Shown: positions 1 to 9,067, counted from the first letter of the stretch. The stretch: 36,814 nucleotides of DNA from Leucobacter soli (GCF_910593785.1 NZ_CAJVAP010000030.1:1-36814), one strand, 5' to 3'. Program-made: numbers and translations. Notes: generated by a model from the sequence alone, not told the origin.

Positions 1-42
1 AGCCGGCTCCCGGCATCGCTGGGACGACGGGAACCGGCTCCC

Positions 43-2463
43 ATGGACCGCGGGCGCTCCGGCTCTAAGCTGGGGCGTATGCTCCGAGCCCCGTCCCCGC
101 GCCGTCGGGACCGCCGTTTCGGCGCGGCCGCGGCGAGCGGGCGCAGCCTGCTCTCGGCGATGCTGATCGCCGGGCTCGTCTGGGCCCCCCTGGGCACGGG
201 GGCGAGCGCACCGCTGGACGGCACTCCCGCGCATGCCGAGACGGCGGGCGACGCACCGCGTGAGGCGGTGAGCGCCGCGGGCGAGCTCGACTTCGCGCCG
301 CAAGAGCCCGTCCTCGCGGCGGACGACGAGAGCTACATCTTCACCGCCCACCTGCGGAGCACCGGCGAGGATGCGCTCGCTGCCGGGCGGCTGGAAGTCC
401 GGCTCGCGGACGGTCGGATCGAGGATGCGGAGAGGCTCACCGCGCTGCTGTCCGGCGACGCTGCGACGGTCGGCCCCGATCGGGCGCTGCTCACCACCGT
501 CGAGGTGGGGGAGACCGCTCCGGGCGAGGGGCAGGAGCTGACCATCGCGATCCCGCGCGCCGCGATGCCCCTCGGCTTCCAGGACGACGCGGGCGTCTAC
601 GCGGTGCGCGCGGACTTCGTACCGGCGACGCAGACGGACGGCGACGCCGGCACGGACGGCGAGGGCTCGGACGGGGAGGGCACGGGCGACGACACGGGAA
701 CCAGGCCGCCATCGACCGAGGAGCCGCTCCTCAGCACGACGACCCCGGTGGTCTGGAGGGGTGTCACAGCCGGCGCCTCCGTTCGGCTGACCCTCATCGT
801 GCCGCTGCTGCTTCCGGGCGAAGTGACGGACATGCCTACGCAGGATCAGCTGAGCCAGACCGTTCCGAGGCTCTCGGCGCTGCTGGACGCCGCGGAGCGC
901 TGGGACGCCACGCTCGCCGTGGATCCGCGCCTCATCGCCGGCATCCGCGCTCACGGCGACGCCGCTCCTGCGGCGGCGCGCGAATTCCTCGATCGCCTCG
1001 CCGCGACCGCCCTTCCGCAGTTCCTGCTGCAGTTCGCGGACGCGGATCCCGCCGCGCAGGCGGCGCTCGGTTTCGAGCAGCTGCTGCAGCCGACCGGCCT
1101 GAGCTACGCCACCGCGAACGGCAGCTTCCCAGCCGAGCCGTCGGATCCGACGAAACCGACGGATCCCGGCGACGGCACGAACCCGGACGGATCCTCGGGC
1201 ACCTCCGATGTCGGAAGCGATGCGGAGGACGACGCGGAGGACGACGCTATCCCCGGAACCGGCGAGAACGACGGCGATGCCGACACAGACACAGACGCCG
1301 ACGACACCCCGGCACCCCCCACGCTCGAGCAGCTCCTCGACTGGCCCGCGGCCTACTCGGGGGCCTGGCCGGCCGAGGGCGAAGCGACGACCGCCACGCT
1401 GCAACTGCTCACCGGTGCGGGCATCGAATCACTCGTGCTCGAGAGCGGCAATGTGCGCGGCACGGCCGGACCCCGCGTCGCGCTCGGCGGCTTCGACACC
1501 CTCGTCGCCGATGCCGATCTCGGCGCCGCAGCACGGACCCTGCTGAGCGGCCCGAGCGAAACCTCGCGCACGGCGGGCGCCGCCGAGCTCGCGGCCCGTC
1601 TCGCTCTCGCCGCCGGACGGCCCGCTGCAGGCGCAGCGGAGATCGGCCGGGTGCTCGCGCTGGATCGCGGGACGGTCGCGGATGCCGGCACGGTCGAGGC
1701 CGTCTTCGCGACGCTCGACGCGCTGGCCTGGGTCGACCCGACGAATGCCGCCCTGCAGCCGTCCGCAGAGGGGACTCTCCGTGCCGGCGAGGTCTCCGAG
1801 ACGCGAGTGGAGCTGCTGCGCGAGGCCGTGTCCCGTTCCTCGGCCGTCGACGCGCTCGCCCCGCTGCTGCAGCATCCCGAGTACCTCACCGAGTATCAGC
1901 GCGTGGAGCTGCTCCGCACGCTCGGCACCCGCTTCGCGGCCCCCGACGCCGATCTTGCCGCGTTCGACCAGGGGTTGCGGGAGCGCGACGCAGCACTGCT
2001 CGACGGCGTGCAGGTCGTGCCCAGCGAGAACACCCAGCTCATCGGATCCTCTTCGCGCGTCCCGGTCCTCGTGCACAACGCGCTGCCGTTCGAGGCCCTG
2101 ATCGTGCTCAAGGTCGCCCCGTACTCGGCGGCGATCACCGTGCCGGAGCGACGCTTCGCCGACGAGGCCGTCGAGGCGGGCGGCAACTCCACGGTCCTCG
2201 TCCCGGTCGACAGCCGCGTCTCGTCGGGTTCCACAGCGCTCGTCGTGCAGGTCGCCGACACGGTCGACGAGACGGTCTTCTCCGAGGTGCGCCTGCCCCT
2301 CACGATCAGCAGCCGCTACGAGGCGATCCTGCTCACCGTGCTCGGCGTGCTCGCGGCGCTGCTCTTCGGCTTCGGCGTCTGGCGCAGCCTCCGGCGGCAT
2401 CGGCTGGTCGGCCGCGCGGATCGCGGCGAGGGCGGCCGCCGCCGCGGCGCCGCGGGGGAATAA
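43..2463 (+). CDS. DUF6049-type secreted, membrane-anchored protein
   Basis: This 806-residue protein has an Arg-rich N-terminus followed by a hydrophobic stretch at about residues 37-55, which reads as a signal peptide. A large extracytoplasmic body is interrupted by two low-complexity Asp/Gly/Thr/Ser/Pro linkers (about residues 197-225 and 362-425). A single C-terminal membrane segment (about 765-785) is followed by a basic tail. This layout, and the position just upstream of trxB near the origin, fit the DUF6049 family of actinobacteria, whose function is not known. The start is uncertain: the frame stays open to the left edge, so translation could begin at 43, at 79 (which removes 12 residues and gives a better signal peptide) or before the window. 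murJ often follows this family in relatives but is not between it and trxB here. Confidence 0.7.
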   Translation: MDRGRSGSKLGRMLRAPSPRRRDRRFGAAAASGRSLLSAMLIAGLVWAPLGTGASAPLDGTPAHAETAGDAPREAVSAAGELDFAPQEPVLAADDESYIFTAHLRSTGEDALAAGRLEVRLADGRIEDAERLTALLSGDAATVGPDRALLTTVEVGETAPGEGQELTIAIPRAAMPLGFQDDAGVYAVRADFVPATQTDGDAGTDGEGSDGEGTGDDTGTRPPSTEEPLLSTTTPVVWRGVTAGASVRLTLIVPLLLPGEVTDMPTQDQLSQTVPRLSALLDAAERWDATLAVDPRLIAGIRAHGDAAPAAAREFLDRLAATALPQFLLQFADADPAAQAALGFEQLLQPTGLSYATANGSFPAEPSDPTKPTDPGDGTNPDGSSGTSDVGSDAEDDAEDDAIPGTGENDGDADTDTDADDTPAPPTLEQLLDWPAAYSGAWPAEGEATTATLQLLTGAGIESLVLESGNVRGTAGPRVALGGFDTLVADADLGAAARTLLSGPSETSRTAGAAELAARLALAAGRPAAGAAEIGRVLALDRGTVADAGTVEAVFATLDALAWVDPTNAALQPSAEGTLRAGEVSETRVELLREAVSRSSAVDALAPLLQHPEYLTEYQRVELLRTLGTRFAAPDADLAAFDQGLRERDAALLDGVQVVPSENTQLIGSSSRVPVLVHNALPFEALIVLKVAPYSAAITVPERRFADEAVEAGGNSTVLVPVDSRVSSGSTALVVQVADTVDETVFSEVRLPLTISSRYEAILLTVLGVLAALLFGFGVWRSLRRHRLVGRADRGEGGRRRGAAGE

Positions 2464-2512
2464 ACCCCACCTACCATTGTTCTATCCAATCGGACCATCA
2501 GCAGGGAGCAGC

Positions 2513-3442
2513 ATGCACCAGATCATCATCATCGGCAGCGGACCGGCCGCGCTCACGGCGGGCATCTACGCCTCGCGGGCGGGCCTCGAGCCGCTGCTGT
2601 TCGCCAGCTCGGTGGAGCCCGGCGGCGAATTGATGAACACGACCGACGTCGAGAACTTCCCGGGGTTCCCCGAGGGGATTCAGGGCCCGGAGCTGATGGA
2701 GAAGATCCAGGCCCAGGCCGAGCGGTTCGGTACGCAGCTGCGCTACGACGACGTCACCGAGGTCTCGCTCGACGGCGATACCAAGCGGGTGACCACCGGC
2801 GACGGCACGGTGCACGAGGCGAAGGCCGTCATCTTCGCGACCGGCTCGGCCTACCGCAAACTCGGCCTCGCCGATGAGGAGCGGCTGAGCGGGCACGGCG
2901 TCTCCTGGTGCGCCACCTGCGACGGGTTCTTCTTCCGCGAGAAGACGATCGCCGTGATCGGCGGCGGAGACTCGGCGATGGAGGAGGCGACGTTCCTCAC
3001 CCGCTTCGCCACGAAGGTGTACGTGATCCACCGCCGCGACGAGCTCAAGGCGTCCAAGATCATGCAGCAGCGGGCGTTCGACAACGAGAAGATCGAGTTC
3101 ATCTGGAACTCGGAGGTCGCGGCGATCCACGGCGAGACGGAGGTGACCGGGCTCACCCTCCGCGACACCGTCGACGGCGCCGAGCGGGAGCTTCCGATCG
3201 AGGGCCTCTTCGTCGCCATCGGCAATGATCCCCGTACCCACCTGGTGCACGGCCAGCTCGACCTCACGCCCGAGGGGACCATCGCTGTCGACGGCCGCAG
3301 CTCGAAGACCTCGCTGCCCGGTGTCTTCGCCGCCGGCGACGTCATCGACCCGAGCTACCGGCAGGCCGTCACGGCCGCGGCATCGGGCACGGTCGCTGCC
3401 CTCGACGCCGAGCACTACCTCGCCTCTCTCGAAGACAACTGA
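2513..3442 (+). CDS. trxB: thioredoxin-disulfide reductase TrxB
   Basis: This 309-residue FAD/NADPH enzyme reduces thioredoxin in the cytoplasm. The N-terminal FAD-binding motif IIIIGSGPAALTAG starts the protein. The redox pair CATC lies at about residues 134-137. The NADPH-binding motif GGGDSAMEEA and the HRRDELKAS segment follow, and GVFAAGDV near the C-terminus is the second FAD motif. Length is normal for the low-molecular-weight family. I chose the ATG at 2513 because a purine-rich site (AGGGAG) precedes it; an in-frame TTG at 2477 would add 12 residues that look like leader. trxA follows 20 bp after the stop, so the two are probably co-transcribed. Confidence 0.97.
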   Translation: MHQIIIIGSGPAALTAGIYASRAGLEPLLFASSVEPGGELMNTTDVENFPGFPEGIQGPELMEKIQAQAERFGTQLRYDDVTEVSLDGDTKRVTTGDGTVHEAKAVIFATGSAYRKLGLADEERLSGHGVSWCATCDGFFFREKTIAVIGGGDSAMEEATFLTRFATKVYVIHRRDELKASKIMQQRAFDNEKIEFIWNSEVAAIHGETEVTGLTLRDTVDGAERELPIEGLFVAIGNDPRTHLVHGQLDLTPEGTIAVDGRSSKTSLPGVFAAGDVIDPSYRQAVTAAASGTVAALDAEHYLASLEDN

Positions 3443-3462
3443 AGACAACTAAAGGAGTCAGC

Positions 3463-3786
3463 ATGTCAGAGCCCATCAACATCGACGAGGGCACCTTCGA
3501 CAAGGTCGTCCTGCAGAGCGACATCCCGGTGCTCGTGGATTTCTGGGCGGCCTGGTGCGGCCCGTGCCGCGCGGTCGCGCCGGTGCTCGAGGAGATCGCC
3601 AAGGAGCACGACGGCAAGATCCTCATCGCCAAGCTGAACGTGGACGAGAACCCGAATCTCGCCGCCCGCTACCGCATCACCTCCATCCCGGCGATGAAGG
3701 TGTTCAAGGGCGGCGAGGAGGTGCACGAGATCATCGGGGCCATGCCGAAGCCCATGATCGAGAACGAGCTGACCGGGATCATCTGA
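3463..3786 (+). CDS. trxA: thioredoxin TrxA
   Basis: This 107-residue thioredoxin carries the classic active site WCGPC within WAAWCGPCRAVAP (about residues 29-41). The cis-proline segment is TSIPAMKVF, as in the family. It accepts electrons from TrxB and reduces cytoplasmic disulfides. The gene has a good ribosome site (AAAGGAG) before the ATG and follows trxB closely, so a trxB-trxA operon is likely. The stop is followed by a strong hairpin at 3802-3833. Confidence 0.97.
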   Translation: MSEPINIDEGTFDKVVLQSDIPVLVDFWAAWCGPCRAVAPVLEEIAKEHDGKILIAKLNVDENPNLAARYRITSIPAMKVFKGGEEVHEIIGAMPKPMIENELTGII

Positions 3787-3801
3787 TCGGTCGCCGGAAG
3801 A

Positions 3802-3833
3802 CGGAGGGGCGGGGCTGCGGCCTCGCCCCTCCG
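3802..3833. terminator. bidirectional terminator hairpin between trxA and the SRPBCC gene
   Basis: CGGAGGGGCG (3802-3811) pairs perfectly with CGCCCCTCCG (3824-3833) around a 12-nt loop. It lies between two converging stop codons (trxA ends 3786; the minus-strand gene ends 3839), the expected place for a shared terminator. There is no clean T run, so the call rests on the stem and the position. Confidence 0.65.
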
Positions 3834-3838
3834 CTGCT

Positions 3839-4288
3839 CTACCCCCGCTCCGCGAGCTCGGCGAGGCGGTCGATGGAGGATCGCAGGTTCTCGGCCGTGG
3901 TGCTCCGGGCGCGCGCCTCGCGCTTCGGGTCGTGGAGCGCGGTCCAGTCGTAGCTGTGCCGGACGCGGGTGCCCCCGCCGTCGAGCGGCTCCAGCTCCCA
4001 CCGCCAGAGATGCCCGGGAGGATCCTCGCCCGGGGGCGTCGGCAGCCAGGCGATGCGTCGGCCCTCCTCGAACTCGACGACCCGGTTCTCGCGTTCACCG
4101 CCCGTGGTGAGCCGCATGGTGAAGACATCGCCCGGGTGCCGCACGCGCTGGCCGGGGGCCGCCTCGGCGAGATTGTCGTTGCCGTCCCAGCGGGGCTGCT
4201 GCGCGGGGTCGGCGATCAGCTCGAATATCTCTGTGGCCGGTGCCGCGATGATGCGCTCGGCGCTGACGAATCTGGTCTCATCGGTCAT
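3839..4288 (-). CDS. SRPBCC (START/polyketide-cyclase-like) domain protein
   Basis: This protein of 149 residues begins TDETRFVSAERIIAAP, a typical start of the SRPBCC/polyketide_cyc2 fold. It contains PAQQPRWDGND, the usual helix-loop after the first strand, and ends with SYDWTALHDPKR and a C-terminal helix. These proteins form a hydrophobic pocket and bind small lipophilic ligands; the ligand here cannot be told. The ATG at 4288 is chosen because the domain starts there; an open frame continues 25 residues upstream but that stretch is unlike the family. The gene is monocistronic, convergent with trxA, and is not part of the usual origin-region order. Confidence 0.8.
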   Translation of the reverse strand: MTDETRFVSAERIIAAPATEIFELIADPAQQPRWDGNDNLAEAAPGQRVRHPGDVFTMRLTTGGERENRVVEFEEGRRIAWLPTPPGEDPPGHLWRWELEPLDGGGTRVRHSYDWTALHDPKREARARSTTAENLRSSIDRLAELAERG

Positions 4289-4442
4289 GGCGCCAGTCAA
4301 GCACGCAGGATCGCTCCCGTCGAGGGCCAGGAGGCCGGCGCCGCCGCGCGAGCACCCACGCACCCGAGGAACGGGAGCACCATGCCGGATCGCGTGCGCT
4401 TCGACGTGGTGCCCGCCGTAGGCGAGGATCCGGCAGAGGCGT

Positions 4443-5465
4443 CTAGTTGAAGCCGGGGTCTCCGAGCTCGGCGAGGATGCGCTTCAGATCCTGCACGGTC
4501 GCGAAGTCGACCGTGATCTGGCCTTTCTTCGCCCCGAGCTTCACCGACACCCGCGTGCTGAAGCGATCGCCGAGCCGCTCGGCGATCTCGTCGAGCTGGG
4601 CCTGCACGCCCCCGGCGCGCGCCCGATTGCGCAGCATCGCCTTCGGCAGTGCTCCGGCGGCCGCCTCGGCGTCGCGCACCGAAAGCCCCTCGTTCACGAT
4701 CTTGTCGGCCAGGCGCTGCATCGCCGACCCGTCGCCGTCGAGGGAGAGGATCGCGCGGGCGTGCCCGGCCGAGAGCACCCCGGCCGCGACCCGTGCTTGC
4801 ACCGGCTCCGGCAGCTTGAGCAGGCGGATGGTGTTCGAGATCTGCGGGCGGGATCGGCCGATCCGCGCCGCGAGCTGCTCCTGCGTGATGCCGAAGTCGG
4901 CGAGGAGCTGCTGGTAGGCGGACGCCTCCTCGAGCGGGTTGAGCTGCGCGCGGTGCAGGTTCTCGAGCAGCGCGTCGCGCAGCATGTGCTCGTCCGCCGT
5001 GGAGCGGATGATGGCGGGGATCTCGGTGAGGCCGGCCCGCCGGCTCGCGCGGAAGCGGCGCTCGCCCATGATGAGCTCGTACCGGGGAGCGCCTTCGCCT
5101 GCGCCGGGCTCGATCTCGCGCACGACGACGGGCTGGAACACGCCGAACTCGCGGATCGAGTGGGTCAGCTCTTCGAGGGCCTCCTCGTCGAACTCCGTGC
5201 GCGGCTGCGCCCGGTTCGGCACGATGTCGGCCAGCGGCAGTCGGGTCAGGGTCGCGCCCGGCACCTCGGCGAGCCCGGCGTCGGCAGCCGAATCCGCAGT
5301 GTCGGCCGCCGCAGCGGCCGCCGATCCGTTACGTCCTGCGTCCTTCGCCTCCGTGTCCTTCGCCTCCGCGGACGAGAAGAACACGTCGACGGGGCGATCG
5401 CCTTCCGTCTGGGGGATGAGCGCGCCGATGCCGCGGCCCAGGCCGCTCCGCTTCTTCGTGGCCAT
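4443..5465 (-). CDS. parB: chromosome-partitioning protein ParB
   Basis: This 340-residue CTP-dependent DNA clamp loads at parS and organises the origin region. Visible elements are the N-terminal basic KKRSGLGRGIGALIP segment that contacts ParA, an Ala/Asp-rich linker (about 30-70), the CTP-binding/ParB box GERRFRASRRAGL, the ENLHRAQLNP motif, and a helix-turn-helix (GITQEQLAARIGRSRPQISNTIRLL). The C-terminal dimerisation domain ends the protein. The start at 5465 sits 2 bp after the parA stop (5468), consistent with a parA-parB operon; the frame is open far upstream inside parA but that part is a shadow. Matching parS sites are at 7151, 13731 and 13821. Confidence 0.96.
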   Translation of the reverse strand: MATKKRSGLGRGIGALIPQTEGDRPVDVFFSSAEAKDTEAKDAGRNGSAAAAAADTADSAADAGLAEVPGATLTRLPLADIVPNRAQPRTEFDEEALEELTHSIREFGVFQPVVVREIEPGAGEGAPRYELIMGERRFRASRRAGLTEIPAIIRSTADEHMLRDALLENLHRAQLNPLEEASAYQQLLADFGITQEQLAARIGRSRPQISNTIRLLKLPEPVQARVAAGVLSAGHARAILSLDGDGSAMQRLADKIVNEGLSVRDAEAAAGALPKAMLRNRARAGGVQAQLDEIAERLGDRFSTRVSVKLGAKKGQITVDFATVQDLKRILAELGDPGFN

Positions 5466-5467
5466 CG

Positions 5468-6355
5468 TCAGGCTCCTTCGGTGATGGTCGCGCCGCGCTC
5501 CGCGATCTCGGCGGCGGCTTCGAGGTAGGCGAGGGCCCCGATGGAGCCGTGGTCGTAGGCGTGAACCGTCTGGCCGTAGCTCGGGGCCTCGGATATCCGC
5601 ACGGAACGGGGGATCACGGCAGAGAGCACCTCGTCGGGGAAGTGCTCGCGCACCTCGTGGGCGACCTCCTGGGCGAGGTTGGTCCGCGCGTCGTACATGG
5701 TGAGCAGGATCGTCGAGACCCGCAGCCCCGGGTTCAGATGCTTCTGGATCAGCTGAATGTTGCCGAGCAGTTGGCTCAGCCCCTCGAGCGCGTAGTACTC
5801 GCACTGGATCGGGATCAGCACCTCGTTCGCGGCGACGAAGGCATTGACCGTGAGCAGGCCGAGCGAGGGCGGGCAATCGATGAAGACGTAGTGGAACCGG
5901 ATGTCGCTCTCTTGCAGGAAGTCCGCGAGCGCCGTGCGGAGGCGCTGTTCGCGGGCCACCAGCGAGACCAGTTCGATCTCGGCTCCGGCGAGGTTGATCG
6001 TGCTCGGTACGCAGAAGAGCCGCTCGTGGTCGGTGGTCGGCTGGATGGCGGCCTCGATGCCCTCCTCGCCGAGCAGCACGTCGTAGACGCTCGTGACCTC
6101 GGGGCGATGCGGCACGCCGAGGGCGGTCGACGCGTTCCCCTGCGGGTCGAGGTCGATGACCAGCACATTCGCGCCCCGCCGGGCGAGGGCCGATGCGAGG
6201 TTGACCGTGGTGGTGGTCTTCCCGACGCCGCCCTTCTGGTTCGAGACCGTGATGATCCGAGTATCGTCCGGCAGCGGGGACTGCGTCTCCTCGAGCAGGC
6301 GGCGTCGCCGGATCTTGTCGACGATGTGGTTGCCCACGAGTGCGTCTTCAGTCAT
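5468..6355 (-). CDS. parA: chromosome-partitioning ATPase ParA
   Basis: This 295-residue ParA/Soj ATPase moves ParB-parS complexes and binds DNA non-specifically in its ATP form. The deviant Walker A motif NQKGGVGKTTTTVNLA lies at about residues 39-54. The Walker A' segment LVIDLDPQGNASTALG and Walker B FIDCPPSLGLLTVNA follow. The N-terminal extension (about 37 residues, basic RRRR) is usual for actinobacterial ParA. The gene precedes parB in the same operon; upstream, 117 bp separate it from rsmG. Confidence 0.96.
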   Translation of the reverse strand: MTEDALVGNHIVDKIRRRRLLEETQSPLPDDTRIITVSNQKGGVGKTTTTVNLASALARRGANVLVIDLDPQGNASTALGVPHRPEVTSVYDVLLGEEGIEAAIQPTTDHERLFCVPSTINLAGAEIELVSLVAREQRLRTALADFLQESDIRFHYVFIDCPPSLGLLTVNAFVAANEVLIPIQCEYYALEGLSQLLGNIQLIQKHLNPGLRVSTILLTMYDARTNLAQEVAHEVREHFPDEVLSAVIPRSVRISEAPSYGQTVHAYDHGSIGALAYLEAAAEIAERGATITEGA

Positions 6356-6472
6356 TCCTGCCTCGGTGTCGGGTGCTGGGTGTCGATGGCGTCCGTGATC
6401 CGGCTCGGCTCGCGCGAAACCCCGCCTGATCGGTGCGCTCGATGCGACCGCTTCGCCGCATCACGCGCACGA

Positions 6473-7141
6473 TCAACGGATCGTCGCCCTAAAGACTCTA
6501 GTCGTTTCGGCGAGCAGGCCGCCGCCGAGTTCTTCGACGGCGATATCGTGGGCCTTCGCCCGGCGGAGCTGCTTCTCGGCCGCCTCGATCTCCGCGTCGA
6601 CCGAACCGCCCTTGAGGAACAGCATCTCCCCGCCGTCGCGCAAGAGGGGGGCGGTGATCGGGACCAGCTTCTTCAGGGCGGTGACGGCACGCGCCGTCAC
6701 CTGATCCACCTCGAAGGCCCCGTGGAACTCCTCTGCCCGACCGCGCTTCACCTCGACGTTCTCGAGACCGAGGCGATCCACCTGCTCTCGCAGCCATGCG
6801 CAACGGCGCTCCATCGGCTCGATCAGCAGGAACCGCGCATCCGGCCGGACGATCGCAAGCACCAGCCCAGGCATCCCGCCCCCGGTGCCGACATCCGCGA
6901 TCCGCGATCCGCTCCGGAGCAGGGGAGCGAGCACCGCGCTGTTGAGCAGGTGCCGTGTCCAGAGTCGGGGCGGCTCCAACGGCCCGATGAGGCCGAGCGG
7001 CTCGCCGCGCGCGCCGAGATCCTCCGCGAACGCGCGCAGCACCTCGATCCGGTCGCCCGCGATCTCCGCGGCGGCTGCCGGTTCCGGCTCGATACCATCG
7101 GTCGGCTGCGGCTCGGCTGCAGGAGCGGGGTCGACGGTCAC
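6473..7141 (-). CDS. rsmG: 16S rRNA (guanine527-N7)-methyltransferase RsmG
   Basis: This 222-residue SAM-dependent methyltransferase modifies G527 of 16S rRNA. The SAM-binding motif is IADVGTGGGMPGLVLAI (about residues 82-98), followed by FLLIEPMERRCAWL. The conserved VTARAV block (about 150) and the C-terminal LFLKGG motif are present. The start is a GTG at 7141; the first 25 residues are Pro/Ala/Glu-rich and poorly conserved, so the exact start is uncertain. It lies in the jag-rsmG-parA order normal for the origin. A parS site sits 10 bp upstream of the start codon. Confidence 0.93.
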   Translation of the reverse strand: MTVDPAPAAEPQPTDGIEPEPAAAAEIAGDRIEVLRAFAEDLGARGEPLGLIGPLEPPRLWTRHLLNSAVLAPLLRSGSRIADVGTGGGMPGLVLAIVRPDARFLLIEPMERRCAWLREQVDRLGLENVEVKRGRAEEFHGAFEVDQVTARAVTALKKLVPITAPLLRDGGEMLFLKGGSVDAEIEAAEKQLRRAKAHDIAVEELGGGLLAETTRVFRATIR

Positions 7142-7150
7142 GGCGCTCGA

Positions 7151-7166
7151 AGTTTCACGTGAAACG
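7151..7166. promoter_or_regulatory. parS centromere site
   Basis: The 14-bp palindrome GTTTCACGTGAAAC occupies 7152-7165, giving 14 of 16 matches to the parS consensus TGTTTCACGTGAAACA. It lies in the short jag-rsmG gap, near parA and parB. ParB loads here. Confidence 0.93.
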
Positions 7167-7178
7167 GTGTCGGTCGGA

Positions 7179-7679
7179 TCAGGCGGCGCTCACGACGAGA
7201 CGGCGCTCGCGCCCCTCGCCGCGCGACTCCGAGTGGTAGCCGCGCTCGGCCACGACGTCGTGCACCAGCTTCCGCTCGTACGACGACATCGGCTCGAGCT
7301 CGACCTCGGTCCGGCCCGCCGCGATCTGGGCGATCGCCGCGTCGACGAGTCCGCCCAGTTCGGCCGCCCGGGCCTCGCGCGATCCGCCGATGTCGAGGAT
7401 GAGGCGCGAGAACCGCCCGGTGTCGCTCTGCACGGTGAGCCTCGTCAGCTCCTGCAACGCGTGCACGGTGTCAGGCATCGACAGTCGCTCGAGGTCGGCG
7501 CCGCCGCCCGTGATCGAGAGATACGCCCGGCCGCTCGCCACCGAGATGTCGAGATCGCCATCGAGATCGGCGATGTCGAGCAGGCCCTCGATGTAGTCCG
7601 CGGCGAGATCGCCCTCGGCCTCGAGCTCCTCGGTCGTCGGCTCGTCATGGCCTCGGCCGGTATCGACGTGTTCACTCAT
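7179..7679 (-). CDS. jag: Jag/KhpB-family RNA-binding protein (KH-II and R3H)
   Basis: The protein has 166 residues. After an acidic N-terminus comes a KH-II-like region (about 35-95). The C-terminal R3H domain follows, recognisable by YERKLVHDVVAERG, where the Arg-x3-His spacing gives the fold its name. The separate Jag-N domain of Firmicutes is absent, as usual in actinobacteria. It binds RNA and is linked to cell elongation and division in other bacteria. It sits directly after yidC, the conserved arrangement. I chose the ATG at 7679 because of the ribosome site GGTGGA upstream; ten more open codons precede it. Confidence 0.9.
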   Translation of the reverse strand: MSEHVDTGRGHDEPTTEELEAEGDLAADYIEGLLDIADLDGDLDISVASGRAYLSITGGGADLERLSMPDTVHALQELTRLTVQSDTGRFSRLILDIGGSREARAAELGGLVDAAIAQIAAGRTEVELEPMSSYERKLVHDVVAERGYHSESRGEGRERRLVVSAA

Positions 7680-7739
7680 GAATCCACCCTGTTTCTTCGC
7701 TGTGCGCATCGCTTCGAGCGGGGCTCCGCTGCTCGGCGC

Positions 7740-8714
7740 CTACTTCTTCTTCTTGGCGCGCTTGGCGCTCATCGGCTGCTGCCGCTGGCCCTGCGGGTCG
7801 GCGGTCCCCTCGATCCGATCGATCTCTGCGACCTCGTCGTCGCTGAGCTTTCCCTTGGCCTTCAGCCGGGCCTGCCGCGCGCGCCAGGCGTCGCTGCCGG
7901 GGGTCGGCATGTTGCGGATCACGATGTACTGCTGCCCCATGGTCCAGAGGTTCGAGGTGAACCAGTAGATGTTCAGGGCGAGCGGGAAGGCGACGCCCGA
8001 GAAGAGGAAGGCGAAGGGGATGATGTACAGCATGATCTTCTGCTGGCGGTACATCGGCGAGTTCTTGGTCTCATCGCTGACGTTCTTCGACATGATCTGC
8101 AGCTGCGTGAAGAACTGCGAGGCGATCATGAGCACCATGATCGTGCCGAGCAGGGTCACGACCATCCAGTTGCCCGACTCCCAGCCCTGGGTGAAGGTCA
8201 TCTTGATCGGCGCGCCGAAGATCGTGGCGGCGTTGAAGCTCGCCGTCAGCTCCTCCGTCATGAAGGCGATGCCGGCCTGACCGGTGCCGTCGCCGCCGCT
8301 GCCCATCGCGCCCGACGCATTTCGCAGGACGTAGAACAGTGAGAAGAAGATCGGCATCTGGATCAGGATCGGCAGGCACGACGAGAACGGATTGGTGCCG
8401 TGCTTCTTGTACAGCGCCATGGTCTCGCGGCTCATCGCCTCGCGCGAGAACTGATCGCTCTTGCCCTTGTACTTCGCCTGGATCTTCTTCATCTCGGGCG
8501 CCAGATCCATCATCCGGCGCTGGGCCTTGATCTGCCGCACCGTGACCGGAATGAGCGCCGAGCGCACCACGATCACGAGACCGAGGATCGAGAGCACCCA
8601 GGTGACACCACCGGCGGGATCCAAGCCGATCCAGGTGAAGAGCTGATGCCAGAGCATCAGGAACAGCTCGACGAGCCAACGCAGTGGCCAAAGGAGTGTC
8701 TCGAGGAATTCCAC
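7740..8714 (-). CDS. yidC: membrane protein insertase YidC
   Basis: The 324-residue YidC/Oxa1 insertase puts proteins into the inner membrane, alone or with SecYEG. Membrane segments are visible at about 10-28, 38-57 (holding the conserved groove Arg in VVRSALIPVTVRQI), 107-125, 180-200 and 225-250. The cytoplasmic hairpin MMDLAPEMKKIQAKYKGK and the NPFSSCLPILIQMPIFFSLF core are family hallmarks. The C-terminus is strongly basic (SAKRAKKKK), as in ribosome-binding YidC tails. Translation starts at a GTG 5 bp after the yidD stop, so the two are coupled. Confidence 0.95.
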   Translation of the reverse strand: MEFLETLLWPLRWLVELFLMLWHQLFTWIGLDPAGGVTWVLSILGLVIVVRSALIPVTVRQIKAQRRMMDLAPEMKKIQAKYKGKSDQFSREAMSRETMALYKKHGTNPFSSCLPILIQMPIFFSLFYVLRNASGAMGSGGDGTGQAGIAFMTEELTASFNAATIFGAPIKMTFTQGWESGNWMVVTLLGTIMVLMIASQFFTQLQIMSKNVSDETKNSPMYRQQKIMLYIIPFAFLFSGVAFPLALNIYWFTSNLWTMGQQYIVIRNMPTPGSDAWRARQARLKAKGKLSDDEVAEIDRIEGTADPQGQRQQPMSAKRAKKKK

Positions 8715-8719
8715 CTGGA

Positions 8720-9067
8720 TCAGGCCTTTCGGTGTTCTGGGCGAACGAATCCGCGCGAGTTGATGACGAAGTTCGGGTGTTCCCGCTCAGGAGCATCGTC
8801 GATGCCGCCCCGCGTGAACGGGTTGCAGCGCAGGAGCCGCCAGGCCGTGAGCACCACCCCGCCGACGAAGCCCTGACGCTGGAATGCCTCCACAGCGTAC
8901 CGGGAACAGCTGGGATAGTACCTGCAGACCTGACCATACAGAGGGGAGATCACTCGCCGATACCCGAGCATGACGGCGATGGCCGCGTTGCGGGGGAGCA
9001 ACCAGAGCTCCTGGAGAAGGGCGGGCACCGGCAGGGGCCCGCTGCGGGACTCAGTGGCGCTGCGCAT
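8720..9067 (-). CDS. yidD: membrane protein insertion efficiency factor YidD
   Basis: The 115-residue protein has the YidD signature RRVISPLYGQVCRYYPSCSRYAVEAF and the following CNPFTRGGIDD. It is a small membrane-associated protein that assists YidC. I take the ATG at 9067, which overlaps the rnpA stop by 17 bp; the open frame upstream is inside rnpA. The order rpmH-rnpA-yidD-yidC is conserved. Confidence 0.93.
   Translation of the reverse strand: MRSATESRSGPLPVPALLQELWLLPRNAAIAVMLGYRRVISPLYGQVCRYYPSCSRYAVEAFQRQGFVGGVVLTAWRLLRCNPFTRGGIDDAPEREHPNFVINSRGFVRPEHRKA

Noticed and set aside
5466..5876. N-terminal extension of ParB
   Set aside because: The extra 137 codons lie inside parA in another frame; the normal ParB start is at 5465.
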